Of a stretch of 64,000 nucleotides of DNA, positions 45,165 to 53,317 are shown in pieces. Source of the DNA: Flavobacterium sp. LHD-80 (GTDB taxonomy: Bacteria > Bacteroidota > Bacteroidia > Flavobacteriales > Flavobacteriaceae); the NCBI RefSeq assembly GCF_030929605.1, contig NZ_JAVFVS010000005.1, positions 434,001-498,000 of the forward strand, given 5' to 3'. Both the position numbers and the translations under genes were made by a program. The stretch's first letter is position 1. Each line of letters begins with the position of its first letter. The notes beneath the pieces were generated by a model. That model saw only the letters and a program-made list of their open reading frames with translations, ran no database searches and was not told the DNA's origin.

Positions 45165-45195
45165 TTTGAATTTCAAAAACAACGGTCTACTTTTA
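45165..45195 (+). promoter_or_regulatory. Promoter of the NlpC/P60 gene
   Basis: TTTG (45165-45168), 19 bases, then TACTTTTA (45188-45195): correct spacing and a single mismatch in the -7 box. Confidence 0.55.
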
Positions 45196-45215
45196 TGAAT
45201 TAAACTTTAGTAAAA

Positions 45216-45725
45216 ATGAAAATCTATCCAATTATTCTTTTGCTGTCGTTTGTTTTATTTTCTTCTTTCATCACAAAAGAAAAAGAAAGACAAGCCGTAA
45301 TCCATTTTGAACAAAATCAGGATCAAATTGACAGAGATTCAATTGTTGCCTATGCAAAAAAGTATTTGGGAACTCCTTATGTTTATGCAGGCAATAATCC
45401 GAAAAAAGGTTTTGATTGCTCTGGTTTTGTGAGTTATGTTTTCAAGAACTATGGAGTTACTTTACCAAGAAGCTCCGGCGAATATAAAAACATTGGAACC
45501 AAATTAAACCCTGAAGAATTTAAAGTGGGTGATATTTTAGTTTTCTACGGATATAAAGACAAAACGATTATAGGGCATCTCGGGATTATTTGCGAAGCCA
45601 ATGGTATGAAGTCTAAATTCATTCATGCATCGTCAGGAAAAGCACAGTGTGTAACTATTACCTCACTTGATACAGAACATTACACAAACCGATTTTATAA
45701 ATGTATTGATGTTTTGTCGAAATAG
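45216..45725 (+). CDS. NlpC/P60 cell-wall peptidase
   Basis: 169 residues. A hydrophobic N-terminus (about 5-19) acts as signal peptide or anchor. The NlpC/P60 (C40) domain covers about 42-165 with the catalytic triad C68 (GFDCSGF), H121 (IIGHLGI) and H137 (FIHAS). These enzymes cut D-Glu-diaminopimelate bonds in peptidoglycan peptides. Single-domain, without SH3 or LysM modules. Convergent with the L,D-transpeptidase gene, across a hairpin repeat. Confidence 0.92.
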   Translation: MKIYPIILLLSFVLFSSFITKEKERQAVIHFEQNQDQIDRDSIVAYAKKYLGTPYVYAGNNPKKGFDCSGFVSYVFKNYGVTLPRSSGEYKNIGTKLNPEEFKVGDILVFYGYKDKTIIGHLGIICEANGMKSKFIHASSGKAQCVTITSLDTEHYTNRFYKCIDVLSK

Positions 45726-45734
45726 TTTTTTTTA

Positions 45735-45803
45735 CCACTAATTACACAAATTTTCACAAATTATTTTTCAATCTTTGAGCATAAAAATTCGTATAATTAG
45801 TGG
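45735..45803. repeat. ccactaattacac inverted-repeat element
   Basis: Arms of about 20 bases (ccactaattacacaaatttt to aaaattcgtataattagtgg, three mismatches) fill the gap between convergent genes and may end both transcripts. A related copy is at 62275-62333. Confidence 0.6.
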
Positions 45804-45812
45804 CAAACTTTC

Positions 45813-47390
45813 TTATTCTTCTGTCAGTAATTTAATCAGGCTTTCATCTCTTTGATAAATATCTTTATAAAAATTCATTTGGCCTTTTCTGTCCACCCAA
45901 GCTGTGAAATAACCAATGTAAACTGGAACTTTCTTTTTTAAACTAACCCAGTTTTCTTTTCCAGCGTGCATTGCTTTATCAATTTTCTCAGGAGTCCAAC
46001 GCGGATCATCTTTTAATAATATAATCGCTAAATCGCGAGGTTTTGCTACACGTACGCAACCGTGGCTGAAGGCTCTGCTTTCTCGTTCAAACAAACTTTT
46101 TGACGGCGTATCATGCAGGTAAATATTACTCGAATTTGGAAATAAAAATTTAACCAAACCAAGCGAATTATTTTTCCCCGGAAGTTGACGAACGGCACCA
46201 TTATTCCACTCCAGATTTTTCTGAGCCAAATAATTTTTGTTTTTAGCCATTCCCGGTTTTATTTCTTTATTGATAATACTTGTGGGAACATTCCAATATG
46301 GACTAAAAACAATATTGTTCATCATACCGCTGAAAATAACCGTTTTTGTCATCGCTTTTCCAACCACAACCGGCGAAATGAAAGCAATTTTTCCGTCTTC
46401 AATTAAATACAGTTTAAACTCGGGAATATTTACTTCAATGTATTTTTTCCCTTTTTCTAATTCGGGGTCAATCCATCGGCAACGTTCCATGTTGACAATA
46501 ATTGTTTTTATTCGGTCAGAAACTGGAACATTCAACTCGGCAATATGTTCTGGCAGGATTATATTTTTTGGCGTTAATCCGTGATGCAATTCGTAGTTTT
46601 TCAATGCATTCATTAAAACGGTATCGCAAACCGCGCTTTTGTCATCTTCTTTAATATCTTTTGTAGCAAAAAGTCTTTCTCTAATTTGGGCCACAACATT
46701 TGATGAATCACCAACTTTCAGGTTTTTATAATCATCGCCAGTTTCGATTGTTTTCCAACCACCTTTTTTCTCAATATCACGATATTGTTTTAAAACATCG
46801 CGCAGTTTATAATACTGGCTGAACATTTTGCTTCTGTGATCATCGTTTATCGTTGATTTTTTAAAAATAGAATCGGTTAAGGCGCGATAATTCAGTTTTT
46901 TTCTCGGCAAAAGCCATTCAAGCGAAATAGTCGTTTTTTCGTCAAAACCTGAGTAAACTTTTTCGGCGTAGTAGAAATACAGATTTGAAATCATTAAATC
47001 CGTATTTTCTTTTGATAATTTATTTTCAGAATTATTTTCAAAAACAGCGTTCAGTTCTTTATACGGGAAATTGGCTTTTAATCCTTCCTCGTCAAGACCT
47101 TTGTATTTATTGAATAAAGTGTGTGCAAATTCATCAACACCTTTGTTGTCCTGCCATAATTGAGTCGATTTGTTCTTTTTATATAACGCAAGAACCTCAT
47201 CTTGAAATTTGGCAAGTTTTGGGTACGAAGTATAAAAACCGGTAATTTTCAAACTGTCGATTGTTAGTTTGAGTTCCGGTATTTCGGCTTTTACTTTTAT
47301 TTGATTTTCTTCTTTTTTATCCCCTTTTGAATTACATGAAATAACTGCAAAAAGACTTACGGCTGCGATAAACTGATACCAGATTTTCAT
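45813..47390 (-). CDS. L,D-transpeptidase (YkuD/YcbB-like), lipoprotein
   Basis: 525 residues. Lipoprotein signal (AVISCNSKG). A helical N-terminal region and a peptidoglycan-binding-like segment (about 215-265, LKVGDSSNVVAQIRERLFATKD) precede the YkuD catalytic domain with nucleophile C445 in FSHGCVRVAKPRDLA. This architecture equals the long YcbB/LdtD form, which makes 3-3 cross-links in peptidoglycan. A perfect 11-bp hairpin (47411-47442) lies 20 bases upstream of the start codon. Confidence 0.92.
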   Translation of the reverse strand: MKIWYQFIAAVSLFAVISCNSKGDKKEENQIKVKAEIPELKLTIDSLKITGFYTSYPKLAKFQDEVLALYKKNKSTQLWQDNKGVDEFAHTLFNKYKGLDEEGLKANFPYKELNAVFENNSENKLSKENTDLMISNLYFYYAEKVYSGFDEKTTISLEWLLPRKKLNYRALTDSIFKKSTINDDHRSKMFSQYYKLRDVLKQYRDIEKKGGWKTIETGDDYKNLKVGDSSNVVAQIRERLFATKDIKEDDKSAVCDTVLMNALKNYELHHGLTPKNIILPEHIAELNVPVSDRIKTIIVNMERCRWIDPELEKGKKYIEVNIPEFKLYLIEDGKIAFISPVVVGKAMTKTVIFSGMMNNIVFSPYWNVPTSIINKEIKPGMAKNKNYLAQKNLEWNNGAVRQLPGKNNSLGLVKFLFPNSSNIYLHDTPSKSLFERESRAFSHGCVRVAKPRDLAIILLKDDPRWTPEKIDKAMHAGKENWVSLKKKVPVYIGYFTAWVDRKGQMNFYKDIYQRDESLIKLLTEE

Positions 47391-47410
47391 AATAAAATTT
47401 TTAATAAAAA

Positions 47411-47442
47411 TAGGAAAGTTTTTATAAATATAAACTTTCCTA
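47411..47442 (-). other. Hairpin in the leader of the L,D-transpeptidase gene
   Basis: taggaaagttt / aaactttccta, 11 perfect pairs around a 10-base loop, followed on the minus strand by a T-rich stretch. It is a second hairpin after the DUF1573 terminator; either a back-up terminator or a 5' leader structure. Confidence 0.5.
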
Positions 47443-47489
47443 AAATGAAATTTTCAATCCATCTCATCAGTCAAAAAAGCATAAAAAAA

Positions 47490-47518
47490 GTCCCAAATAC
47501 TCTACCTATTTGGGACTC
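47490..47518 (-). terminator. Terminator of the DUF1573 gene
   Basis: Perfect 11-bp stem agtcccaaata / tatttgggact with U-run on the minus transcript. Confidence 0.8.
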
Positions 47519-47546
47519 GTGATATAACCAACCTATTAAAATTCTA

Positions 47547-47960
47547 TTAGATTACAGTACCTTTTAAAGTAAGTACTTTAGGAGTAGTTTCGGCACTTGT
47601 AGTTACCGTTACTGTTTTTGTAAAACCACCTTTGTTTGCTGCATTATATGTCGCAGTAACTTTAGCCGTTTTTCCTGGCTGAATTGGTTCTTTAGTATAA
47701 TCTGTTGCTGTACAGCCACAAGATCCTTGAACATTTGTAATTACAACAGCTGTTTTTCCTGTATTTTTAAATTCGTAAACAATCGCTTTTGGAGTTCCTT
47801 GTGGAATTTCACCAACATCAATTGTTTCTGCTTTCCAAACGATTGTAGAAGCCGCAACTGTTTCTTTTGTTTCAGAAACTAAAGATTTTACTGGAGCAAC
47901 TGCTGAGAAAGACATTAAACCTAATGCCAAAGCTAACATGGATAATTTGATCATTTTCAT
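47547..47960 (-). CDS. Secreted DUF1573-domain protein
   Basis: 137 residues from the ATG at 47960, which begins a standard signal peptide (about 1-20, MKMIKLSMLALALGLMSFSA). A frame extending upstream to 48047 would run through the promoter box at 48003-48010 and is rejected. The mature protein is a single Ig-like DUF1573 domain (YEFKNTGKTAVVITNVQGSCGCT, then GKTAKVTATYNAANKGGFTKTVTV). Such domains are common in Bacteroidota envelope proteins; function unknown. The CGC motif is a typical DUF1573 feature. Confidence 0.88.
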   Translation of the reverse strand: MKMIKLSMLALALGLMSFSAVAPVKSLVSETKETVAASTIVWKAETIDVGEIPQGTPKAIVYEFKNTGKTAVVITNVQGSCGCTATDYTKEPIQPGKTAKVTATYNAANKGGFTKTVTVTTSAETTPKVLTLKGTVI

Positions 47961-48002
47961 AGTTAAATATTTTAAATGGTTTATAGTTCTAAATTTGTAT
48001 TC

Positions 48003-48010
48003 CAAAAGTA
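48003..48010 (-). promoter_or_regulatory. Putative -7 box of the DUF1573 gene
   Basis: TACTTTTG on the minus strand, exact TAnnTTTG, 43 bases before the chosen start codon. Confidence 0.5.
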
Positions 48011-48050
48011 TTTCAGAAAAATTCAAATCGCTGTTAACCGGTTTCAAATC

Positions 48051-48081
48051 TTTGTTAACGACTTGTTAACTGCTATTTTTA
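48051..48081 (+). promoter_or_regulatory. Promoter of the histidine kinase/OmpR operon
   Basis: TTTG (48051-48054), 19 bases, TATTTTTA (48074-48081): right spacing, one mismatch in the -7 box. It is divergent from the DUF1573 promoter. Confidence 0.55.
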
Positions 48082-48126
48082 AGCATAAATTTCATTAATA
48101 TTACACTTTTAAAAAGACATTTTTCC

Positions 48127-49389
48127 TTGAAAATTAATAGACTCAATAGTATTATCCTCCTCGGATTAATTGCCATTATAAGCATTTTGGTAGCGCAATT
48201 GCTTTGGACAAAAGAAGCTTTTACATTAGAGCAAAAAAAGCTGAGCCAAAAAGCGCATATTGCTTTGCTTGAAGTTGCCAGAAAATTATATGAAGGCACA
48301 GATCGCGAACCATCGTGCCAAAGTCCGGTTCGAAAAATTTCAAACGATTATTATATTGTAAACATCGACAACGAATTTGAGCCCGATATTTTGGAATTTT
48401 ATCTGAAATCGGAATTCAAAAAAATGAATATTACGACTGATTTCGAATATGCGATGTACAATTGCCAAAGCGATGAAATGGTGTATGGAAATTATATTTC
48501 TTTGTCGCAGAAAACAAAAGCAAAAAAGACCGTTACTTTCCCTAAACATAAAAATCTTGTTTACTATTTTGCAGTTCGTTTCCCAAATGAAACAACTTAT
48601 TTATTCAGTTCGATGCGCTTTTGGTTTGTGCTGTCGACTGCATTGATTTTGATTTTGCTGATTTATGTTTATTCGATTTTCAAACTTTTACAGCAAAAAA
48701 AATACTCTGAACTGCAGCGCGATTTCATTAATAATATGACGCATGAATTTAAAACGCCGCTATCGTCAATATTAATTGCTTCGAAATATTTAATCGAGCA
48801 AAACCCAATTAAGGATGATAAAAAACTGCACACGTATACTGATATTATAATCAATCAAAGTCATAAACTGAATAATCATATCGAGAAGATTTTGAATATT
48901 GCAAAATCAGATTATGTGCCTTTAGCATTACATAAAGAGACCGTTTTAATTGTTCCAATTATTGAAGAAACAATTGAGAATATTCAATTAAAATATCCTG
49001 ATGCAATTATTAAAATTGAAAGTCCTTCAAAAGAATTTCTATTAGAAACCGATGTTTTTCATTTTAATAATTTGGTTTATAATCTGCTGGACAATGCCGT
49101 AAAATATTGCAATGAAAAGCCTAATATTGTTATTCAAATTGCATTAGAAAATCAAGTTTTGAAATTAAAATTTATTGACAACGGAATTGGAATTTCTCCT
49201 AAAAACATTTCTTTTATCTTTGATAAGTTTTACCGAGCTCAAAACGAAAAAAGCAACGAAGTAAACGGTTTTGGACTTGGTTTATATTATGTAAAAGAAA
49301 TTTGCAGTCTTCAAAATTGGAAAATAAAAGCCGAAAACAATTCCGAAAAAGGCATCACTATAACTTTGTCAATTCCTTATAAAAAATGA
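48127..49389 (+). CDS. Two-component sensor histidine kinase
   Basis: 420 residues with a TTG start; no ATG fits, and the promoter lies about 45 bases upstream. Two membrane segments (about 8-28 and 160-183) flank a ~130-residue periplasmic sensor with two cysteines (in EPSCQ and MYNCQ). HisKA has H206 in NMTHEFKTPLSS; the HATPase domain has NLLDNAVKY, DNGIGIS and GFGLGLYYVKEI. No HAMP is obvious. Overlaps the OmpR-type regulator by four bases (ATGA), showing a cognate pair. The sensed signal is unknown. Confidence 0.93.
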   Translation: MKINRLNSIILLGLIAIISILVAQLLWTKEAFTLEQKKLSQKAHIALLEVARKLYEGTDREPSCQSPVRKISNDYYIVNIDNEFEPDILEFYLKSEFKKMNITTDFEYAMYNCQSDEMVYGNYISLSQKTKAKKTVTFPKHKNLVYYFAVRFPNETTYLFSSMRFWFVLSTALILILLIYVYSIFKLLQQKKYSELQRDFINNMTHEFKTPLSSILIASKYLIEQNPIKDDKKLHTYTDIIINQSHKLNNHIEKILNIAKSDYVPLALHKETVLIVPIIEETIENIQLKYPDAIIKIESPSKEFLLETDVFHFNNLVYNLLDNAVKYCNEKPNIVIQIALENQVLKLKFIDNGIGISPKNISFIFDKFYRAQNEKSNEVNGFGLGLYYVKEICSLQNWKIKAENNSEKGITITLSIPYKK

Positions 49390-50072
49390 AACAGTTCAAA
49401 ATACTTTATACCGAAGATGATGAAACTTTAGCTTTTTTGACCAAAGACAATTTGGAACAAAATAATTACGAAGTTGTTCATTGCTGTGATGGACAGCTGG
49501 GTTTGCAAACCTTTAAAAAAGAAAAATTTGATATTTGCATTTTTGACATTATGATGCCAAAAATGGACGGTTTTGATTTAGCTACTGAAATCAGGAAATT
49601 AAATACCGATATTCCGATTATTTTTCTTTCGGCAAAAACTTTAAAAGAAGACCGAATTAAAGGACTTCGTCTTGGTGCCGATGATTATTTGGTAAAGCCA
49701 TTTAGTATTGAAGAATTGATTTTGAAAATTGAGATTTTTTTAAAGCGTTCGCAAAAGAATGTTCCGTTAGAAAAACCGGTTTATGAAATTGGAAAATATC
49801 AATTTGACATTAATAATTTTATTCTTTTTAACGAAAATGAAAAAATCAGCCTTACGCAGCGCGAAGCCGAATTGTTGAAGCTTTTTCTGGACAATAAAAA
49901 TTTAGTTTTAAAAAGAGAGCAGATTTTAACCGCGCTCTGGGGAACTGACGATTATTTTATGGGAAGAAGCCTTGATGTTTTTATTTCTCGTCTTCGAAAA
50001 ATTTTGACAAGCGAAAAAGGAATTTCGATTGAAAATTTACACGGGATTGGTTTTAGATTTTCTGTCGAATAG
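49386..50072 (+). CDS. OmpR/PhoB-family response regulator
   Basis: 228 residues. Receiver domain with acidic pair in TEDDE, phosphoacceptor D54 in CIFDIMMPKMDGFD, switch Ser in FLSAK, and Lys in LVKPFS; C-terminal winged helix (about 130-228) with LTQREAELLKLFL, REQILTALWG and GRSLDVFISRLRKIL. It binds DNA once phosphorylated by the overlapping kinase gene. The two genes are similar in layout to the RprXY-type systems of Bacteroidota; targets are not visible. Confidence 0.94.
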   Translation: MKQFKILYTEDDETLAFLTKDNLEQNNYEVVHCCDGQLGLQTFKKEKFDICIFDIMMPKMDGFDLATEIRKLNTDIPIIFLSAKTLKEDRIKGLRLGADDYLVKPFSIEELILKIEIFLKRSQKNVPLEKPVYEIGKYQFDINNFILFNENEKISLTQREAELLKLFLDNKNLVLKREQILTALWGTDDYFMGRSLDVFISRLRKILTSEKGISIENLHGIGFRFSVE

Positions 50073-50195
50073 TTTTAATCTTATTGTAGGGATCATTTTT
50101 GTAAGCAATTCTTAACAATTCTGATAAAAATATAGAAAAATCTGTAAAAGGATTTTGAAAAATCTTTGTATTTTTAAGTTCTAATTTTCCCCGAT

Positions 50196-50960
50196 ATGAA
50201 ATTACATCATTTACGTAACGCTACTTTAGTTATTGAAACGGAGCAACATGTGATTTTAGTTGATCCGATGTTAGGAAAAAGAAAAACGATTCCGCCATTT
50301 ACAATCTTTCGATATAACCCAAAAAGAAATCCGCTGGTTTCTTTGCCAAAAAACAGCAGAGAAATTTTGAGCAAAGTAACCGTTTGCTTGATTACACACT
50401 TGCATCCTGATCATATTGACAAAGCCGGAGAAGTTTATTTAAGAAGAAAAAGCATTCCGGTTGTGTGCAGTTCTAAAGATGAAAAGGAGCTCGCAAAACG
50501 AGGTTTGAAAATTGTTCAAACTTTAAATTACTGGGAACCTCAGCCTTTTCTAGACGGAAGAATTATTGGAATTCCAGCACTTCATGGTTATGGTTTTGTC
50601 GCAAAATTGATGGGAAAAGTAATGGGTTTTTACATTGAACTGGCAAACGAAAAATCAGTTTATATAAGCTCTGACACTATTTTTACAGATGATGTGCAAA
50701 AAGTGTTAATCGAACTTAAGCCTGATATTGCTACCGTAGCCTGTGGCACCGCGAGATTAGATATTGGTCAGCCTTTACTAATGCGAATGAACGATATTTT
50801 GAAATTTACTGCACTTGCACCCGGGAATGTTTTTGCTAATCATCTTGAGGCCTTAAATCACTGCCCAACTAAACGTGAGGATTTAAAAACTGCTTTGGCA
50901 GAAAATAATCTTTTATCAAAAACGGCTATTCCTGCTGATGGAACTTTTGTGGAGTATTGA
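50196..50960 (+). CDS. MBL-fold metallo-hydrolase (UlaG/L-ascorbate lactonase-like)
   Basis: 254 residues without a signal peptide. Begins MKLHHLRNATLVIE, typical of the beta-lactamase-superfamily domain that includes UlaG-like hydrolases. The metal motif is THLHPDHIDKAG (about 66-77), with later HG (IPALHGYG), SDTIFT and ANHLEALNHC ligands. The precise substrate is unknown. Stands alone; it ends two bases before the convergent radical SAM gene's stop, so the two transcripts overlap. Confidence 0.85.
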   Translation: MKLHHLRNATLVIETEQHVILVDPMLGKRKTIPPFTIFRYNPKRNPLVSLPKNSREILSKVTVCLITHLHPDHIDKAGEVYLRRKSIPVVCSSKDEKELAKRGLKIVQTLNYWEPQPFLDGRIIGIPALHGYGFVAKLMGKVMGFYIELANEKSVYISSDTIFTDDVQKVLIELKPDIATVACGTARLDIGQPLLMRMNDILKFTALAPGNVFANHLEALNHCPTKREDLKTALAENNLLSKTAIPADGTFVEY

Positions 50961-50961
50961 T

Positions 50962-53184
50962 CTATAAAACCAACAATCCAAACTCACGCAACGTATTCAC
51001 AGGTTTTGAATACCAAAACAATTCAAAATCTTCTAAAGAGGGCTGGCTTTCAAAATCATTTTTGACTTCCTGAAACGTATAACTCTTAGCTCCTGAAACC
51101 GAAATATTTGTCAAAATTGAAAGCAACCATTCACCTTCGTCTTTGCTGGTTTGAATGGTAAAACTTTCTTTCTTGTCATGAAAAGTCAAAGACATCATTT
51201 CCCAGCTTCTTCCTTTTTTTGATTTTGTAAAAATTTCGGCTGAAGGTTTTCCTCCCAACCAAACTACTTTTGCATTGGGTTTTGTGTTGAAATCGTTTTG
51301 TTCTTCTAAAGCATTAAAAATAAAATCGGGATGAATTTTTGTTTTCGGAATTTTAAAATCAAACCAATCCTGCAATTCGTAATCAAAACAGATTCCGTGC
51401 ATGAAATTGAAAAGCGATTTTTTTAATCCGAAGCTGAATTTATCGTGATTGATTCCTGTTGAATCTGTATAATCAATATCGTTATTAGCAAAAGTTCCGA
51501 TGGTTTCTGTTTTTTTGGTCACGCCAAATTTTTCCGGATACAACCCAACCGGACTATGCGCCGTCAAGGCAAATTGGTGCCAAAATCCAGATTGCAACAC
51601 TCCAGCTTCAAACAATTGGCGCACCATTTCAAGACTGTCAATCGTTTCCTGAATCGTCTGCGTTGGATATCCGTACATTAAATACGCATGAACCATAATT
51701 CCGGCTTCGGTAAAATTGCGGGTTACTTTTGCTACTTGTTCAACCGTAACACCTTTATCAATTAATTTCAAAAGTCGGTCTGATGCGACTTCTAAACCTC
51801 CGGAAACGGCAATACAACCAGAAGCTTTCAAAAGCAGACACAAATCTTTAGAAAAGCTTTTCTCAAAACGAATATTCGTCCACCACGTTACGGCCAGTTT
51901 TCGTTTTAAAATTTCGAGTGCCACAGCGCGCATTAAAGCGGGCGGTGCGGCTTCATCAACAAAATGAAATCCGTTTTGTCCTGTTTGCGCAATCAATTCT
52001 TCCATTCGATCGCAGAGCAAACTTGCTGCTACAGGTTCATAAACTTTTATGTAATCTAAAGAAATATCGCAAAAAGTGCATTTTCCCCAATAACAGCCAT
52101 GCGCCATCGTGAGTTTATTCCAGCGTCCGTCGCTCCACATTCTGTGCATTGGATTTACGATTTCGATTACCGAAATATATTTATCCAAAGGCAAATCTGA
52201 ATAATCTGGAGTTCCTACGTAAGCTTGTTTATAATCGTGTTTTAGGGAATTGTTTTTATAAACAACTTCTCCATTTTCTAATAAAAAAGTTCTTTTATAA
52301 CGCTTCTCGTCCCGCGACTCCGCTCGGGATGACAAATTTTCAACAAGTTCTTCTATCGGAACTTCTCCATCATCCAAAGTAATAAAATCGAAAAACTCAA
52401 AAACGCGTTTATCAGAGAGCGAACGCAATTCCGTATTTGGAAAACCGCCCCCCATTGAAATCTTAATATGGGGATGATTTTGTTTGACCCATTGTGCGCA
52501 TCGAAACGCGCTATATAAATTTCCAGGAAATGGAACTGAAATTAAAAACAAAGTAGGTTTTACGGCTTCGATTTTAGCTTTTAAAAGCAAAATTAAAATC
52601 GAATCAATATAAGTTGGTTTCTGCTGAAGCGTTTCGTACAATTCATCAAAAGAATTGGCACTTCTTCCTAAACGTTCAGCATATCGGCTGAAGCCAAAAT
52701 TTTCATCAACACATTCTACAATAAAATCCGAAATATCTTCAAGATACAACGTTGCCAAATGTTTTGCTTTATCCTGCGTTCCCATTGTTCCAAAAGCCCA
52801 ATCGAGTTCTTCTAATTGCGCAAAACGGGAAGCTTCTGGCAGAAAATCTTCTTGACAAATTTGTAAAGCCAAAGTTGGATTTTTCCCTTGTAAAAACTGA
52901 ATTACAGGATCAATTGTTTTAATGTATTCATCCTGCAACGCAAAAATACGCTTAGAATTATCTGAAACATCAGAACCTAAAACTTCAAACTTCAAACTTG
53001 AAACCTGAAACAAATCCTGAAGTCCTTTCTTCGAAAACAATTCCAAAATCACATCAATACCTAAATCAGCTTGAACCGATTCGATATTTTTGGTATTCAG
53101 AAAACCTTTTATATACGCCGTTGCCGGATACGGAGTATTCAGTTGTGTAAAAGGCGGCGTAATTACAAACAGTTTTGTTTTCAA
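50962..53184 (-). CDS. B12-binding-like radical SAM protein with CX4CX2C motif
   Basis: 740 residues. The N-terminal ~290 residues look like a cobalamin-binding-like Rossmann region (LFVITPPFTQLNTPYPATAYIKGFL ... KISMGGGFPN). The radical SAM barrel follows, with the cluster motif HGCYWGKCTFCD: cysteines 364, 369 and 372 are spaced CX4CX2C, confirmed on the DNA, not the standard CX3CX2C. GGLEVASD, GYPTQTIQETIDSLEMVRQLF and a C-terminal extension complete it. No signal peptide. Residues about 285-293 (LSSRAESRD) are encoded by an inserted dispersed repeat, and about 60-70 by a short tandem repeat. Substrate unknown. Confidence 0.85.
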   Translation of the reverse strand: MKTKLFVITPPFTQLNTPYPATAYIKGFLNTKNIESVQADLGIDVILELFSKKGLQDLFQVSSLKFEVLGSDVSDNSKRIFALQDEYIKTIDPVIQFLQGKNPTLALQICQEDFLPEASRFAQLEELDWAFGTMGTQDKAKHLATLYLEDISDFIVECVDENFGFSRYAERLGRSANSFDELYETLQQKPTYIDSILILLLKAKIEAVKPTLFLISVPFPGNLYSAFRCAQWVKQNHPHIKISMGGGFPNTELRSLSDKRVFEFFDFITLDDGEVPIEELVENLSSRAESRDEKRYKRTFLLENGEVVYKNNSLKHDYKQAYVGTPDYSDLPLDKYISVIEIVNPMHRMWSDGRWNKLTMAHGCYWGKCTFCDISLDYIKVYEPVAASLLCDRMEELIAQTGQNGFHFVDEAAPPALMRAVALEILKRKLAVTWWTNIRFEKSFSKDLCLLLKASGCIAVSGGLEVASDRLLKLIDKGVTVEQVAKVTRNFTEAGIMVHAYLMYGYPTQTIQETIDSLEMVRQLFEAGVLQSGFWHQFALTAHSPVGLYPEKFGVTKKTETIGTFANNDIDYTDSTGINHDKFSFGLKKSLFNFMHGICFDYELQDWFDFKIPKTKIHPDFIFNALEEQNDFNTKPNAKVVWLGGKPSAEIFTKSKKGRSWEMMSLTFHDKKESFTIQTSKDEGEWLLSILTNISVSGAKSYTFQEVKNDFESQPSLEDFELFWYSKPVNTLREFGLLVL
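52307..52335. repeat. Dispersed ttgtcatcccgag element inside the radical SAM gene
   Basis: Read on the minus strand ttgtcatcccgagcggagtc followed by gcgggacga, related to the left ends of the elements at 33014 and 42291. It is in frame, coding for an Arg/Ser/Glu-rich insert. Confidence 0.6.
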
Positions 53185-53200
53185 AGGGAATTATTTTTTG

Positions 53201-53208
53201 CAAAAATA
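53201..53208 (-). promoter_or_regulatory. Putative -7 box of the radical SAM gene
   Basis: TATTTTTG on the minus strand, exact TAnnTTTG, 17 bases before the start; no spaced -33 box. Confidence 0.4.
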
Positions 53209-53289
53209 CGAGATATTTAGCGACTTTTTAGAGAAAGATTTTGCGAGATGCGGTTTTGATTTTTTGGTTATATTTTGTAGATAATTAAT

Positions 53290-53297
53290 TACATTTG
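53290..53297 (+). promoter_or_regulatory. Putative -7 box of the large T9SS protein gene
   Basis: TACATTTG, exact TAnnTTTG, 20 bases before the ATG at 53318. Confidence 0.45.
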
Positions 53298-53317
53298 CGA
53301 CAATCCAAATCGTATCA

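Noticed and set aside
47961..48047. Upstream extension of the DUF1573 gene
   Set aside because: It crosses the promoter box at 48003-48010 and would hide the signal peptide behind 29 unrelated residues.
50962..53184. RiPP-maturation radical SAM enzyme
   Set aside because: No precursor peptide, leader or other RiPP gene lies nearby, and the cluster spacing differs from the long-spaced motif of that family.
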